The notes under the pieces are model-generated. The model did no database searches and had not been told where the DNA came from. It saw only the letters and a list, made by a program, of their open reading frames with translations. A program made the translations under genes and the position numbers. This document shows positions 11,946 to 23,491 of a DNA stretch of 64,000 nt, in pieces. Numbering within the stretch: position 1 is the first letter of the stretch; every line of letters starts with the position of its first letter. The DNA is from Cinclus cinclus (lineage: Eukaryota; Chordata; Aves; Passeriformes; Cinclidae). Where the stretch lies: NCBI RefSeq assembly GCF_963662255.1, contig NC_085072.1:3621001-3685000 (forward strand), read 5' to 3'.

Positions 11946-13918
11946 GAGCAGCAGCTCCCAAATGCCCCCAAGAAGAGGCAGCAGCTCTGCTGGCACAGGA
12001 AGAGCTGAACAGACCCTTCCATCACTGGCACAGGCTTATCCCACATCTCCCAGCTCATTTTCCTCCTTTAAATTCCCCCAATCCCTGCTCCAGGGGTGCT
12101 CTGCCAAGCCGAACTCCCCTGGATCCCTCCTCCCTGCTGCCAGCAGAGCAGGATCTGGCTCCTTCCCTCCCCTGCTGCCCCCAGAACAGCACCAGGCCTG
12201 ACCTGAATCCATCAGGTTTGAAACCAATCACGAGCCCAGGCAAAACCCAAAGGCGAGGCGGCCCTTGGCATGGGACATCTCTCATTTCCCCAAAAATCCT
12301 CCCAGACCCTTCCTGGCCAGGACAAATCCTCCTCAGAGCTCGGGGTGAGTCCAAGTCTCTGCTCCCCCAGGGGAGATGTGGAGGTGGCACAGGGAGAGCA
12401 GCTCCGATCTCTGGTTTTTGGGAACAGAGGTAACGAGGCATTCAAAAATAATAATTTCAGCTTCAATAAAGCACAGCACTGCCCTAAGGAACTGGAGATC
12501 AGGAAAATGATAGATGTGGAGCTACTTTCTTTTGCCAAGCCCAGGACATGCACATGGAGCCGGTTTTCTGATTATTCTCCCCAATCCCAAAGTCCAAATC
12601 CATCCGTCATGGAAGTCCTGACACATCAGGGAGCTCCAAAGTCCATCAGGGGGTGAGAAAATAGGAGAGGAGAGAGGAAAGATGCAAAGAAGCTGGAAGG
12701 TTTCGTGGCTGTAACCGAGGATCCCATAAAATTCCTTCGAAGTGCAAAGTACCAACATCCCTCTGGGAATGCAGGGAGGCCCTGGGGAGTGCAGGAGCTT
12801 CTGGGGCCGCCCCTGTGGCTCTGATCAGGGGCAAAAGTTCTTTGTGCTCCGAGTGGGAAGCACATGGAATTCCTGATGAGCTGAGCTCAGCGTTCCCAAA
12901 GAGCTGGACAAACAAAAGGCAGGAGCAGCATCCTGGAGGGAGCTGGGATGAGGCAGAGCTTCTCCAAATGCAGCCACAGCTCCCAAAAACCTGTGGATTC
13001 CCTTCTCCCATCTCCCCAGAGGATGTGGGAAGACGCGAAGCTGGAGCTGTGGTTTGGGGTCAGACCCAGCCAGGGTGTCCCGTGGCTCCTGCTCAGCATT
13101 CCTGGGCTGTGGCTGATGATCCGCCCGGCTCCTGGGGTCTCATTTCTCTGTCCCTCTTCCTCCCCAGCTCCTTTGGCTCTGGGCAAAGGAATTGGGTGGC
13201 AGGAGAGGGATGGGCACATCCCCAAGGGTGGCACATCCCCATTCCCAGTCGCAGGCAGGGACAGAAAGGGAAGGAAAATTCTCCGACAAGGAGCTAAAGA
13301 GAGGCTGGGTTGGGGAATGTGGGAACAAATCCCATCCCTTCAGCAGCCAGATGTTTGGTGTTGGCCAAAAGGGAGGGAGAAAGGGGTCTCAGCACATCTG
13401 GATCCATATCTGAGCCCTTGGGGAGCACCCCAAAGCAAGGGGTGCAACCCTGGCCAGAGTGGGGACACTCAGGAGAGCCCTTTCTCCTGCCTTTAATCCC
13501 TGGGGAATGGCTGGCCAGGGAGCAGGGAATGCTGGAGGGAGACCTGGCCACGAACAGCAGCTCAGCTCTCTGCGGGTTGGGAGCTCTCTGCTCTCTTTTT
13601 CATGTGGACAAAACAAGCCTGAGACCTCTCCTGGTTTTCCTGGCCCAACCTGGTGCCTGCCTGGCCTATCCCAGTGATATTCCAGGGATTTTCCAGATAT
13701 ATTCCAGGTTTCCAGTGCAGAAAAGACAGCACCGGAGCAAATCCTTCCCATCCCATGAGCCAGGTGGGAGCAGAGGGAAGCAAAATCCTGGTTTGAAAGT
13801 TTGGTCAGCTGGGAAAAATCCCAGTGTCTTATTTACAGTCAGTCTGAAATGAATTCACTGAGGCTGTCTCAGATTCTGGGATGGGAAAGGAAAGGAAAGT
13901 TCAGGAAAGGAAAGTTCA

Positions 13919-14183
13919 GGGAAGGGAAGGGAAGGGAAGGGAAGGGAAGGGAAGGGAAGGGAAGGGAAGGGAAGGGAAGGGAAGGGAAGGGAAGGGAAGG
14001 GAAGGGAAGGGAAGGGAAGGGAAGGGAAGGGAAGGGAAGGGAAGGGAAGGGAAGGGAAGGGAAGGGAAGGGAAGGGAAGGGAAGGGAAGGGAAGGGAAGG
14101 GAAGGGAAGGGAAGGGAAGGGAAGGGAAGGGAAGGGAAGGGAAGGGAAGGGAAGGGAAGGGAAGGGAAGGGAAGGGAAGGGAA
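13919..14183. repeat. (AAGGG)n pentanucleotide array, about 53 copies
   Basis: A perfect GGGAA/AAGGG array of about 265 bp, preceded by degenerate GGAAAGTTCA units (13886-13918). The plus strand is pure purine, able in principle to form triplex or G-quadruplex structures. It lies in the MDFI first intron. Confidence 0.98.
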
Positions 14184-15497
14184 GAAGGGAAAAGAGCCCA
14201 AAGCATGGCCAGGACAGATCCAGCACAGCTTTTCTTCCCACCTGGAAAACCTTTGGCCTTTCTGCTCACCTGGGCAAAGCTTTGCATAAACAGGTCTGGG
14301 ACAGTGAGGAATCCAGTTTAAAAAAAAAATAAAAAAAGTAAGTGGTTTCTATGAGAAGCAACTTCCTAAATGCATAAAAAGCAAAACAAAGCAAAAAAAA
14401 CCCCAAACCCCACAAAAACCCCAAATAGCTCAGCAGGCTGGGAGCTGTTTTTATTTGTTATTTATAGAATTTGGGTGGGAAGGGAGGGAGGAATTTTGGG
14501 GCCAGACAGGCCAGGACCAGCATCCATCCAGTCCATCCCTGCTGGGAGTTTGACCTCAGTGACAAAACCCCAACTCCAGGTCAGTGTCCCTACAAATCCC
14601 ATCCCTCCAAGGCCCTCGTGGCTCTGACCAGCTCCTGCCAAACCAAATTCATGGAAGAACTGTTCCTACAAGGGGTTTCGGGGAAGATAAAACAGAAATT
14701 CCATGCAAGAAGTGCCTCTGACATTGCAGCAGTTTGGGAGGAATTATTCCTTAAGCAGCAAGAATCGATTTAATGTAAATTATTTTACATTTTTGTAGGT
14801 GTCAAAGCATCATTCCAGTGTGGAGCTGCAAGGGAAGAAGGACTGGAAAACAGGGAGAACAAAAAACTTCCCAGGACACAAAGCTGGTTCCTTTCCTCAT
14901 CTCCCAGCACCATGCCTCATCCCAAAACCAACACAAAAAAAAAAATCCCAAACACGAAGTGGGGACGGAGAATGAGGGAAAACAATGGGATAACAACAGG
15001 AAAAAAACCCAGGATGGGATGGAATTGGAATTTGAGGCACACCTGGGGCAGAAAAACTTCCCCAAAAGATGGAAAATCTGGGAATTCAGGGGAGGAAGGA
15101 CACAGGGGGAAATCCTGGATGTCCTTAAGGAAAAGCAATTATCCCTGAAGGCTGGAAAGAAGAGAAGTGGGGGTCTATCAGATCCAAGGAGATTCTGGGA
15201 ATTACAGAGCAGGGAGAAATTATGGAGGGAGTAATTAAAACCCAAGGCAGGCCAGTAATTGGGTAACCTTGGGGGTTAAACCAGCACAGGTCCTGCCAGG
15301 GAAAATTTGTGTCTTTCCCACCTAAGTCCTAAAAAAAAAAAAAGTTAATTGAGGAGCGGATCAACGTGAGCTGCTGGGCACTGTTATTAACCAGGATAAT
15401 AATTTGCATTTCTCCAGCCCCTTTCATCCCAGCACGGATTGAAACCAGGGCCCATCACACTTTCCCTAAGCTCCAGGGATTTTCGTTAAAAAAAAAA

Positions 15498-16410
15498 TGC
15501 CTGGGTTGGTGGGGAAACTGAGGCAGGAAAATGGGATTTTCCTTAAAAAACTGCCTGGGTTAGTGGGGAAACTGAGGCAGGAAAATGGGATTTTCCTTAA
15601 AAAACTGCCTGGGTTAGTGGGGAAACTGAGGCAGGAAAATGGGATTTTCCTTAAAAAACTGCCTGGGTTAGTGGGGAAACTGAGGCAGGAAAATGGGATT
15701 TTCCTTAAAAACTGCCTGGGCTAGTGGGGAAACTGAGGCAGGAAAATGGGATTTTCCCTAAAAAACTGCCTGGGCTAGTGGGGAAACTGAGGCAGGAAAA
15801 TGGGATTTTCCTTAAAAAAACTGCCTGGGTTATTGGGGAAACTGAGGCAGGAAAATGGGATTTTCCTTAAAAAACTGCCTGGGCTAGTGGGGAAACTGAG
15901 GCAGGAAAATGGGATTTTCCCTAAAAAACTGCCTGGGTTATTGGGGAAACTGAGGCACAAAAATGGGATTTTCCTTAAAAAACTGCTTGGGTTAGTGGGG
16001 AAACTGAGGCAGGAAAATGGGATTTTCCCTAAAAAACTGCCTGGGTTAGTGGGGAAACTGAGGCACAAAAATGGGATTTTCCCTAAAAAACTGCCTGAGT
16101 TAGTGGGGAAACGAGGCAGGAAAATGGGATTTTCCTTAAAAAACTGCCTGGGTTATTGGGGAAACTGAGGCACAAAAATGGGATTTTCCTTAAAAAAACT
16201 GCCTGGGTTATTGGGGAAACTGAGGCAGGAAAATGGGATTTTCCTTAAAAAAACTGCCTGGGTTATTGGGGAAACTGAGGCAGGAAAATGGGATTTTCCC
16301 TAAAAAACTGCTTGGGTTATTGGGGAAACTGAGGCACAAAAATGGGATTTTCCTTAAAAAACTGCCTGGGTTATTGGGGAAACTGAGGCACAAAAATGGG
16401 ATTTTCCCCA
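15498..16410. repeat. 54-bp minisatellite, about 17 copies
   Basis: The unit contains GGGGAAACTGAGGCAGGAAA and ATGGGATTTTCC at 54-bp spacing, with indels of one base in the A-run and a GGCACAAAAATGG variant. It is directly tandem with no unique spacers, so it is not a CRISPR array. Frames open on both strands are a by-product of the period of three. Confidence 0.97.
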
Positions 16411-16739
16411 AAGAAATCTCCTGTGGAGACAGAGCCCCAAACCTCTCAGAACTGCTGCTCACACTCTCTGTAGTTTGGGGCTTCTCCCACGCACAAATCC
16501 CAAAAACTGGGACACAGGGAAGGGATTTCTGGGCCATCCTGGGATGTTCTGGTGCCCATCCCATAGGAGGGGGGAAATCCAGGCATGGAAAATTCCGGGA
16601 GAAATCACCAGAACTCCAGCAAATACCCCGAGGAGGGTTTGGGTTTCTGCAGCTTTCCAAGGAAATTCAATCAGGAGCTGGAGCAGAGCAGGGGCAACAC
16701 AGCCCCAAGGCCCAGCTTTGTTTTGTTCAAACCCAAAAA

Positions 16740-17830
16740 CTTTGAAAAAAGCCAGAATTCTGCCTTTTTCTTATTTTTTTTTTTTTTGCTTGAGTTTCTT
16801 TTCTTTTTCTTCGTAAGCTTTGCTGTTGTTCAAAGAACAAACACGAGCAAAGCGTTTTCAGGAGCTGACGAGAAAAAAAAAAACTTGGAAAGAAAAACAG
16901 AAATGCTGCAGAAAAGTCTTTCTGTGGGGTAAAAAAAAAATACAGTTTTGTTTCTTTCAGGACCTTTTTTTTTGTTTTTTTGGAGGATGGCTGCGATACT
17001 GCATTTAAATCAGTGTTGAGACAAGGAAAAAAAAAATCGATTTATTATGATTTTAAATGGTTTTTTTTTGTTTTTTTGGGTTTTTTTTTTGTTTTTTTTT
17101 TTTTTTTTTTTTTTTTTGTTCCCACCCCTGTCCCAGAGCAGGACAATCCCAGTAAAAGTTCCTGAGTGAGAATTCCCTGCTTGGGGCATCTCGTGCAGGC
17201 CCCCAGGGGATATTTTGGATCTGAATATTTCGTGTTTGGGGCTGAGCACAAAACAGCTTTTTCCTCCTCCTGTTACACACCTCGGGGCAAAATCCTTGGG
17301 AACAGGCAGAAGGAATTAAGGAAAAATGTGTGTCCCAAACTCGGAGCTGCCAAGCTGAGACAGAACAAGGATTGGGGTCGTGGAGGGGTGTTAGAACCTC
17401 GGAAAGTGGGAGTTTTGAACTTTCTGTGCTGTGCGTCAAAAATTTAGAATTGAAGGTTTTAAAATATAGCAGTATGTGAAAAGCAAAAAGCAAAGTTTCA
17501 AAGCAAAAGTTTCGTCTTTCTTCTTCACCTTCTTCTTCGTGAGTCTAACCCTAATCATAATTTTATATGATTAAAAATTCTGCACTGTGGATCATAAGTA
17601 ATTCGTTATTAAGTTAGAAGTAAAAATAATTTAAGTATCATTTCTTATTTGAACCATTTAGCCTTAAAAAAAACATATAAAAAGAAAAAAAGAAAACCTA
17701 GTCCATTTTTTAGCTCATTAACCAAAAACACTGTAAAACTCACTGTAACATAAATAAAAATTAATAAACATCTAAGTCCAAACAAAAAGTTCTCATGTAT
17801 CCCCACCCTGACAAAGAAGAAAAAGAAGAT
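16740..17830. other. Low-complexity and AT-rich island in MDFI first intron
   Basis: Runs of T and A (16768-17117) are followed by about 400 bp of unique sequence. From about 17500 to 17790 it is strongly AT-rich, unlike the surrounding GC-rich intron. It could be an old mobile-element or long-terminal-repeat fragment, but no target-site duplication or recognisable coding part is visible. Confidence 0.45.
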
Positions 17831-17929
17831 AAAAAAGTGACAGAGGGAGGTGGGAATGGGCAGAGCCAACCCCAGGGAGGTTTTGCTGCCGGAGATGGAT
17901 TTCATCTTCATCATCTTCACATGGAGGAG

Positions 17930-17964
<35 letters not shown>

Positions 17965-18779
17965 GGAGGAAAGAGCCTCTCCTGCTTCCCCATCAGTGAA
18001 GGATCATCTCTCCAAGCAAAAAATTCTTATTTTTCCCTCCTGTTGTCTGTTAATTCCTCTGAAAAATAATTCCTGGGGCAGACGGAGGCCTCTCCTCTCT
18101 GCGAAGTACCTGGGGCTATTTCAGGGCCTTGGTTTGCCGTGTCCCTGTCCCTGCTGGGTGGGAGGAGCTGGGCTGGCACCCAGAGATGCCAAGGAACAAA
18201 ACTCCAGGAGAAAGCTCCGTGTCCAGCTGGGAAGCAGCAGCAAACCCCACCTGACCTGCCCAGCGCGCTCTGAGCTGCGTCACACCACCCCGGTGCCTCA
18301 GTTTCCCTGATTATTCCCCATCCAAATGAGCCAGCGTGCTTTGTGAAACTCTGGAAAGGGGATGGAGATGGAATTCCCAGGCTCACGCTGCGTGACAGAA
18401 CCGCTGGCCCCGGCCCAAGGCAGCGGGGCTGTGAACCCAAATGTCACAGGGACACACACGGGGGAGACCCGGCCGCTCATCCCTCACCAAAACCACCCAG
18501 AAAGGTGGGAGAGAGGATTTGGGATGGAGCTGCTCCCTGAGGAGGGGCAGGGATGGAATTGCAGCCTGGGCAGGTGGGGATTAGGGAGATCCCCTCGTCC
18601 TCCCCACGCTGCAGAGGAATCCCAGAGAGGCAAACCTGGGCCAGCTCTGCTCTGTTCACACGGTGGGTGCTCCTCTGGAGGAAGAGGAGGGAGGGCTTGG
18701 GATGGGTTGGGATGGAGCTGAGACCCCTTCAAAGTGGGGAAAATAGAGCTGGGAAAACATGGAAGTGGGCATTGATCAA

Positions 18780-19152
18780 TGCCCCTCTAACAGGGAACAC
18801 CAAACTGGGCACTCATGGATGTCCCTCAAACACGGGAACACCAAACTGGGAACTCATGGATGTCCCTCTAACACGGGAACACCAAACTGGGAACTCATGG
18901 ATGTCCCTCAAACATGGGAACACCAAACTGGGCACTCATGGATGTCCCTCAAACATGGGAACACCAAACTGGGAACTCATGGATGTCCCTCAAACACGGG
19001 AACACCAAACTGGGCACTCATGGATGTCCCTCAAACATGGGAACACCAAACTGGGAACTCATGGATGTCCCTCTAACACGGGAACACCAAACTGGGCACT
19101 CATGGATGTCCCTCAAACATGGGAACACCAAACTGGGAACTCATGGATGTCC
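18780..19152. repeat. 41-bp minisatellite, nine copies
   Basis: The unit GGGAACACCAAACTGGGAAC plus TCATGGATGTCCCTC repeats with A/G and T/A variants. The period of 41 shifts frame every copy. Confidence 0.96.
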
Positions 19153-19701
19153 CCAAGCACCTCAGCCAGCTCCCAGTGCTCGCGCTCAGGCCGCCAGCAC
19201 AACTGGGAGCTGAAGTACTCTCTACCCACCCACAGCTCCCCTGTAGCCACAGGGAAGGTGGAAAAGTTCCAAAACCATTCCCCCCAAAGCATTTAACAGA
19301 TTTGAAAGCTACTTTTTAAAATCCCCCCCAGCTGCTGGTATAGGAACCGTGCTCAGAGCTCCTCCGAGCCGGGCTGGGAACAAACCCCTTAAAAAAAAAA
19401 GCTCTTTGCATTCCCAGCTCCCCATTTCCCACCAGGAAAGGGAAGGAAACCCAGGGAAATCAGCCCCCTGCAGCTGCCTGGGCCCCGGGACACGGCTGCA
19501 GGGGCTGTTCGGGGCTGAGTTTGGAGCAGAGCTCAGCCGGGAAGCGGAGCCTGCAGCATCCAGCTGGAAGAGCAGTGGGAAGAGAACAAGAGGATGTATT
19601 CTCCAAGGCTCGGGCCGGCCGTGCTCCGGGCCAAAGCCAACACGGGGCTGCTCCAGCTCTGCCGGATCCCGAGCGCCGCCGTGCCCGCGGCTCCCGCGGC
19701 T

Positions 19702-20003
19702 CCGCTCAGCCCGGCAGCCGAGTTTTGGAGATTTTGGGAGCTGATCCCGGCGTGGATTTGGTTCTTTTTGTGTCTGGCCTGGCAGACACAGCGCGGTGCG
19801 TCCCTCCAGCCTCCCGCTCTGGTGGATTTTGGTCTCTCCGTGGGGTTTTTAATGCAAGGGAAACTTGGAGGGTTCAGCGCCAGGGGCCACTGACCCAGAG
19901 GGGCTCCGGGTGGCTCAGCTCTGCCCCGTGGAAGAAGTGAGGATTCCCAAAACTTTTCCATCCGCTTTTCCATCCCTGTAACCCACCCAGAGCTGCCGAG
20001 CAG
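19702..20003. repeat. Copy 1 of a 302-bp near-identical direct duplication
   Basis: This block matches 23034-23335 over 302 bases with only three substitutions and no gaps. It starts CCGCTCAGCCCGGCAGCCGA and ends AGAGCTGCCGAGCAG. Flanks are unrelated. It lies in the MDFI first intron, downstream of the promoter and first exon. Identity and function are unknown; both orientations lack recognisable domains. Confidence 0.97.
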
Positions 20004-20139
20004 GCCCCAGCCCCTCACCCCATCCCTCGGGGGGGTTTAACTCACACCCCCCGGCTGCTCCCTGGGCTTGGCCCAGGGACAGAAAGTGCTGGAGAGTTTG
20101 GGATGTAAAATCCCGGCGGGCTCCCGGCAGCTGCTGAGC

Positions 20140-20460
20140 TCACAGACAAACACAGGCACAGGAAAACACTGCCGGGGGCACCGACACACACTCAGATGTT
20201 CACAACCCTGCACAAACACACCCAAACACCGCCATGGGCACCAACACACACACTCAGATATTCACAATCACACACAGACACCCAGATGTTCACAAACACA
20301 GCCCCAGATGTTCACAGTCACACACAAACCCTCACCCAGACTCTGCTAGGGGCACAAACACGCACTCAGACATTCACAATCACACCAACACACCCCCAGA
20401 TGTTCACAAACACCCAGATGTTCACAGCCCTGCACACTCACCCAAACACTCAGCCATACA
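20140..20460. repeat. Imperfect CACA/GATGTTCACA repeats
   Basis: Repeated CAGATGTTCACAA and CACACACTCAGA motifs with irregular spacing. No gene seen. Confidence 0.85.
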
Positions 20461-20724
20461 TTTCCCCCCCCCCAAACCTGCTCACGCCCCCTCCCCAGCC
20501 GCACTCCCCCAGCCGTGCATCACACTCCTCCTCCCCCGTTCCGTGCACACTCACCCAGCCCAGCAATGCATCCCCACAGCCCCCAGACTTCGAGCCGATC
20601 CCCCCAAAATGAACCCCCAGCCCTGCACACGCTCATACATTGAATACATTGATTTATTCATCCCCGAGCCGGTGGCCCGGGAGCCCTGCACACACCCCCC
20701 ACTCGTGCACACACCCTACCCGGG

Positions 20725-21195
20725 ATCCTACAGCCTTCTCCTGGATCCCAAAACCTTCCCTGGGACCCCACAGCCTTCCCTGGGATCACAAAACCTTCTC
20801 AAGGACCCCACAGCCTTCCTTGGGATCCCAAAACCTTCTCAAGGACCCCACAGCCTTCCTTGGGATCCCAAAACCTTCCCTGGGACCCCACATCCTTCCC
20901 TGGGACCACAAAACCTTCCCTGGGACCCCATAGCTTCTCTGGGATCACAAAACCTTTCCCAGGATCCCAAAACCTTTCCTGGGATCCCACAGCTTTCCCC
21001 ATGATCCCAAAACCTTTCCTGGGATCCCACAGCTTTCCCCGGGATCCCAAAACCTTTCCTGGGATCCCACAGCTTTCCCCGGGATCCCACAGCTTTCCCC
21101 ATGGTCCCAAAACCTTTCCTGGGATCCCACAGCTTTCCCCGGGATCCCACAGCTTTCCCCATGATCCCAAAACCTTCCCCGTGAACCCACAGCAG
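20725..21195. repeat. 18-19-bp minisatellite (CCTGGGATCCCAAAACCTT)
   Basis: About 25 units alternate between GGGATCCCAAAACCTTTCC and GGGATCCCACAGCTTTCCC. It ends about 100 bp downstream of the MDFI first-exon donor. Confidence 0.95.
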
Positions 21196-21269
21196 CCCCT
21201 ACTCGTGCACACACACACTCACCCCCCCCCAGCCGTGTCCCCACCGTGTCCCCCACCCCCGAACCCCTT

Positions 21270-21800
21270 TGTCCCCTCCGTGTCCCCCCGTACCTGGCGG
21301 CGGGACCGGCTCGGTTCGGGGCTGCTCCGGGAGGTTCGGCCGGGGGCTGCCGGGCCGGGACATGGGTGCGGGAGCTGCGGGAGCTTCGGGCTCGGTGCGG
21401 GGCCTGTCCCTTCCCGTCCCGCTCACCTGGGGCCCCGCGGGGCACCGCGCCCGCCCCAGCGCCCGCCCCGCATCCCCCAGCCCCGGCAATGGGGGCCGGC
21501 CGGGCCGCGGAGCTGCCTCTGGGCTGGGCTTCGGAGCTTTTTTTTTTTTATTATTTTTTTTTTTTTTCCCCTCCAATTCCTTCCAAAAATAAAAGAAAAA
21601 ATAAAAGAGAGAAAAATCAAATTAAACAAGAAAACAAAAAACCCGGAGGTTGGGAGCGCAAACACGCGGCCAACCCGCGCCCGCAGCGCTCCGGGAGCTT
21701 CTGCTGGAGGCTGGAGCGGCGCCGGGAGAGGGGAGAGGCGCGGGGCAGGCGGAGGTGGCTCCCGGGCCAGCCTCGCATTTGGGATTTCACAGCTGTGCTG
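21270..21800 (-). promoter_or_regulatory. MDFI: CpG-rich block, putative MDFI promoter and 5' untranslated region
   Basis: The block is very GC-rich with frequent CpG and surrounds the first coding exon of MDFI. It is interrupted by an A/T homopolymer stretch at about 21539-21612. No TATA box or defined start site can be fixed by eye. CpG-island promoters of this kind are usual for this gene class in birds. Confidence 0.5.
21294..21363 (-). CDS. MDFI: MDFI first coding exon (residues 1-23 plus one base)
   Basis: The ATG lies at 21363-21361 and the exon ends at a CAG|GTACGG donor after 21294. It codes for a proline-rich 23-residue start (MSRPGSPRPN...VPPP). The single leftover base G joins AG at the next exon to give Glu24. 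The resulting E-V pair lines up with the human L-E-V-V junction, which is why I link these exons. The Kozak context is weak (C at -3, T at +4). The frame stays open upstream, but no upstream ATG was found. A second donor-like GTGAGC after 21427 could belong to a non-coding 5' exon. The exon sits inside a CpG-rich block. Confidence 0.65.
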
Positions 21801-21875
21801 CGCTCCCGGCGCAGGGCTGGGTCCCCCTAAGGAAAACTGCGGGGGGAGCAGCGGGGCTGAGCTGTGCTCGGGTCC

Positions 21876-22045
21876 CCCGGGTGGGTGTTGGACCCCTCGG
21901 GTGGGTGCCTGAGCCCCTCGAGTAGGTGTTGGAAACTCCCGGGTGGGTGTTGGACTCCTCGGGTGGGTGCTTGAGACTTCGGGTGGGTGTTTGGAAGCCC
22001 CCGGGTGGGTGTTTGAATCCCCGGGTGGGTGCTCCAGCCTGTCTG
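21876..22045. repeat. Short tandem repeat CGGGTGGGTGTTGGA
   Basis: Seven to eight degenerate copies of a unit of roughly 21-27 bp built on CCCGGGTGGGTG, within the upstream flank of MDFI. Confidence 0.88.
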
Positions 22046-23033
22046 CTTTTCCCCAGGCAGGAGAGCCAAGGGCGAGCTTTAGTCCCTGACTCCTTGGCGT
22101 GTCCAGGGAACGCCTTTGCCATCCCCACGCCTTCCTGCCTCAGTTTCCCCAACTGGAAAGTGAGGTTCGGCTCCCTGGGGCGATGCCTGGAGCTGCTGGG
22201 CTCAGAGGTGACGGCGTCACCGCCACCAGCAGCCCTGAGAACTGCGAGCAATCCAGGTTGGAGCAGCAGCAGCAGCAGCAGCACATCCCAAACATTCAGC
22301 CCAGAGTTCAGGGTTCACTCCGGCGCCGTGTCCCCGCAGGGCCCCACGAGGATTTGTCCCCGTGCCGAGCGTCACGAGGACCCGGTGGGATGTTTGAGAA
22401 GTTGTTTTTAATCCCACTGCTGCGTTTTCCTGTGTTTAAGAGCCCAGCGTGCAAAGCACCACAGGGAGAGGCTGGAGCCGGCCCAGCAGCAGCAGCAGCA
22501 GTGGGGACTGTTTCTCTGTCACCCTGTCTCTCTGTCACCCTGTCTCTCTGTCACCCTGTCGCCCTGTCTCTCTGTCACAATGTCGCTCTGTCCCCAAGCC
22601 CTCCCCGTTGTGCTGGGCCAGGGATCACCGCCCCCAGCCACGCCGGAGTCCGGGCAGCCGCTGGATTTTACAATCCAGAATTTCGGCTCCGTGTTCCCAG
22701 AGAGGGGCTGGAGCCAGGGGAGAGTCCTCACATGCCTGGTGGTGCCACAACCCTTCTGCCACCGCTGCCACCGCCGCTCTGGTGTCACCAGCGCAGCTCA
22801 GGGCTGAGCGAGGCACAGGGACCAGGCGCTGAGACGCCACCGCTGCTGCCGCACGGGAAGGAAGCGGCTCGGGATGTGGGAATGAAGCGTCCTGGGGCAC
22901 CAGGCGGGACTGGAGCGATCTGACCGCTCGGGATTTTCTCGGGAGCTCCATCCTGAAGGCAGAGTTGTCATTTCGGGTGAAGCGTCGGCACCGCCATGTC
23001 CCGTCCTTGGGAGATGCGCCCCGCCGGGAGCTC

Positions 23034-23335
23034 CCGCTCAGCCCGGCAGCCGAGTTTTGGAGATTTTGGGAGCTGATCCCGGCGTGGATTTGGTTCTTTC
23101 TGTGTCTGGCCTGGCAGACACAGCGCGGTGCGTCCCTCCAGCCTCCCGCTCTGGTGGATTTTGGTCTCTCCGTGGGGTTTTTAATGCAAGGGAAACTTGG
23201 AGGGTTCAGCGCCAGGGCCCACTGACCCAGAGGGGCTCCGGGTGGCTCAGCTCTGCCCCGTGGAAGAAATGAGGATTCCCAAAACTTTTCCATCCGCTTT
23301 TCCATCCCTGTAACCCACCCAGAGCTGCCGAGCAG
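23034..23335. repeat. Copy 2 of a 302-bp near-identical direct duplication
   Basis: Same orientation as 19702-20003, 3.3 kb away, on the upstream side of the MDFI promoter. The substitutions are in TTCTTTC/TTTTG, GGGCCCAC/GGGGCCAC and GAAATG/GAAGTG contexts. The high identity means either a recent copy, gene conversion or an assembly artefact. Confidence 0.97.
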
Positions 23336-23491
23336 CCCCTCCCGTTCCCAGCAGGACCCTCTCGGCTCTCCCCAGTGTGTTTTAGGGCAGCACCCGGCAC
23401 TGGAGGGGCAGCCAGGGCTGTGGGTGGTGCCAGCATCGCATCACTCCTCTCTGGTGACCTGCCCTGCCCGCACACCTGTGGGACAGCCCCA

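Larger units (their letters stand above)
9544..21293. other. MDFI first intron, 11.75 kb
   Basis: No exon recognised. Contents in order: unique sequence with an AT-rich patch near 10190-10400; short GGGAATGCTCA-type repeat (about 11760-11945); AAGGG array (13919-14183); 54-bp minisatellite (15498-16410); poly-T and poly-A low complexity (16740-17125); AT-rich island (about 17440-17830); GGA-rich run (17920-17975); 41-bp minisatellite (18780-19152); duplicated 302-bp block (19702-20003); CACA-rich repeats (20140-20460); 18-19-bp array (20725-21195). Confidence 0.7.
3325..21363 (-). other. MDFI: MDFI gene (MyoD family inhibitor), complete coding region
   Basis: Four coding exons on the minus strand (21294-21363, 9361-9543, 5369-5623, 4446-4702) join in phase to a 254-residue protein; the human protein is about 246. 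MDFI proteins bind myogenic and other bHLH factors, and some TCF/LEF and axin partners. They mask nuclear localisation signals or block DNA binding, and so retain factors in the cytoplasm. The family hallmark, the cysteine-rich I-mfa domain, fills the last exon. All three junctions have GT donors and AG acceptors, and the split codons (E24, C85, D170) resolve correctly. The introns are about 11.75 kb, 3.74 kb and 0.67 kb and hold many minisatellites. FOXP4 lies upstream in the same orientation, as in human. The N-terminal exon is the least certain part. Confidence 0.92.

Noticed and set aside
15498..16410. Possible CRISPR array from regular 54-bp repeats
   Set aside because: Units are directly tandem with no unique spacers, in a vertebrate intron; there are no cas genes.
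17549..17560. Telomere-like CTAACCCTAA
   Set aside because: Less than two copies of the motif; chance occurrence.
22625..23305. Shared ~90-residue minus-strand frame in both copies of the 302-bp duplication
   Set aside because: The similarity follows from the DNA duplication alone; no known domain or codon-biased substitution pattern.
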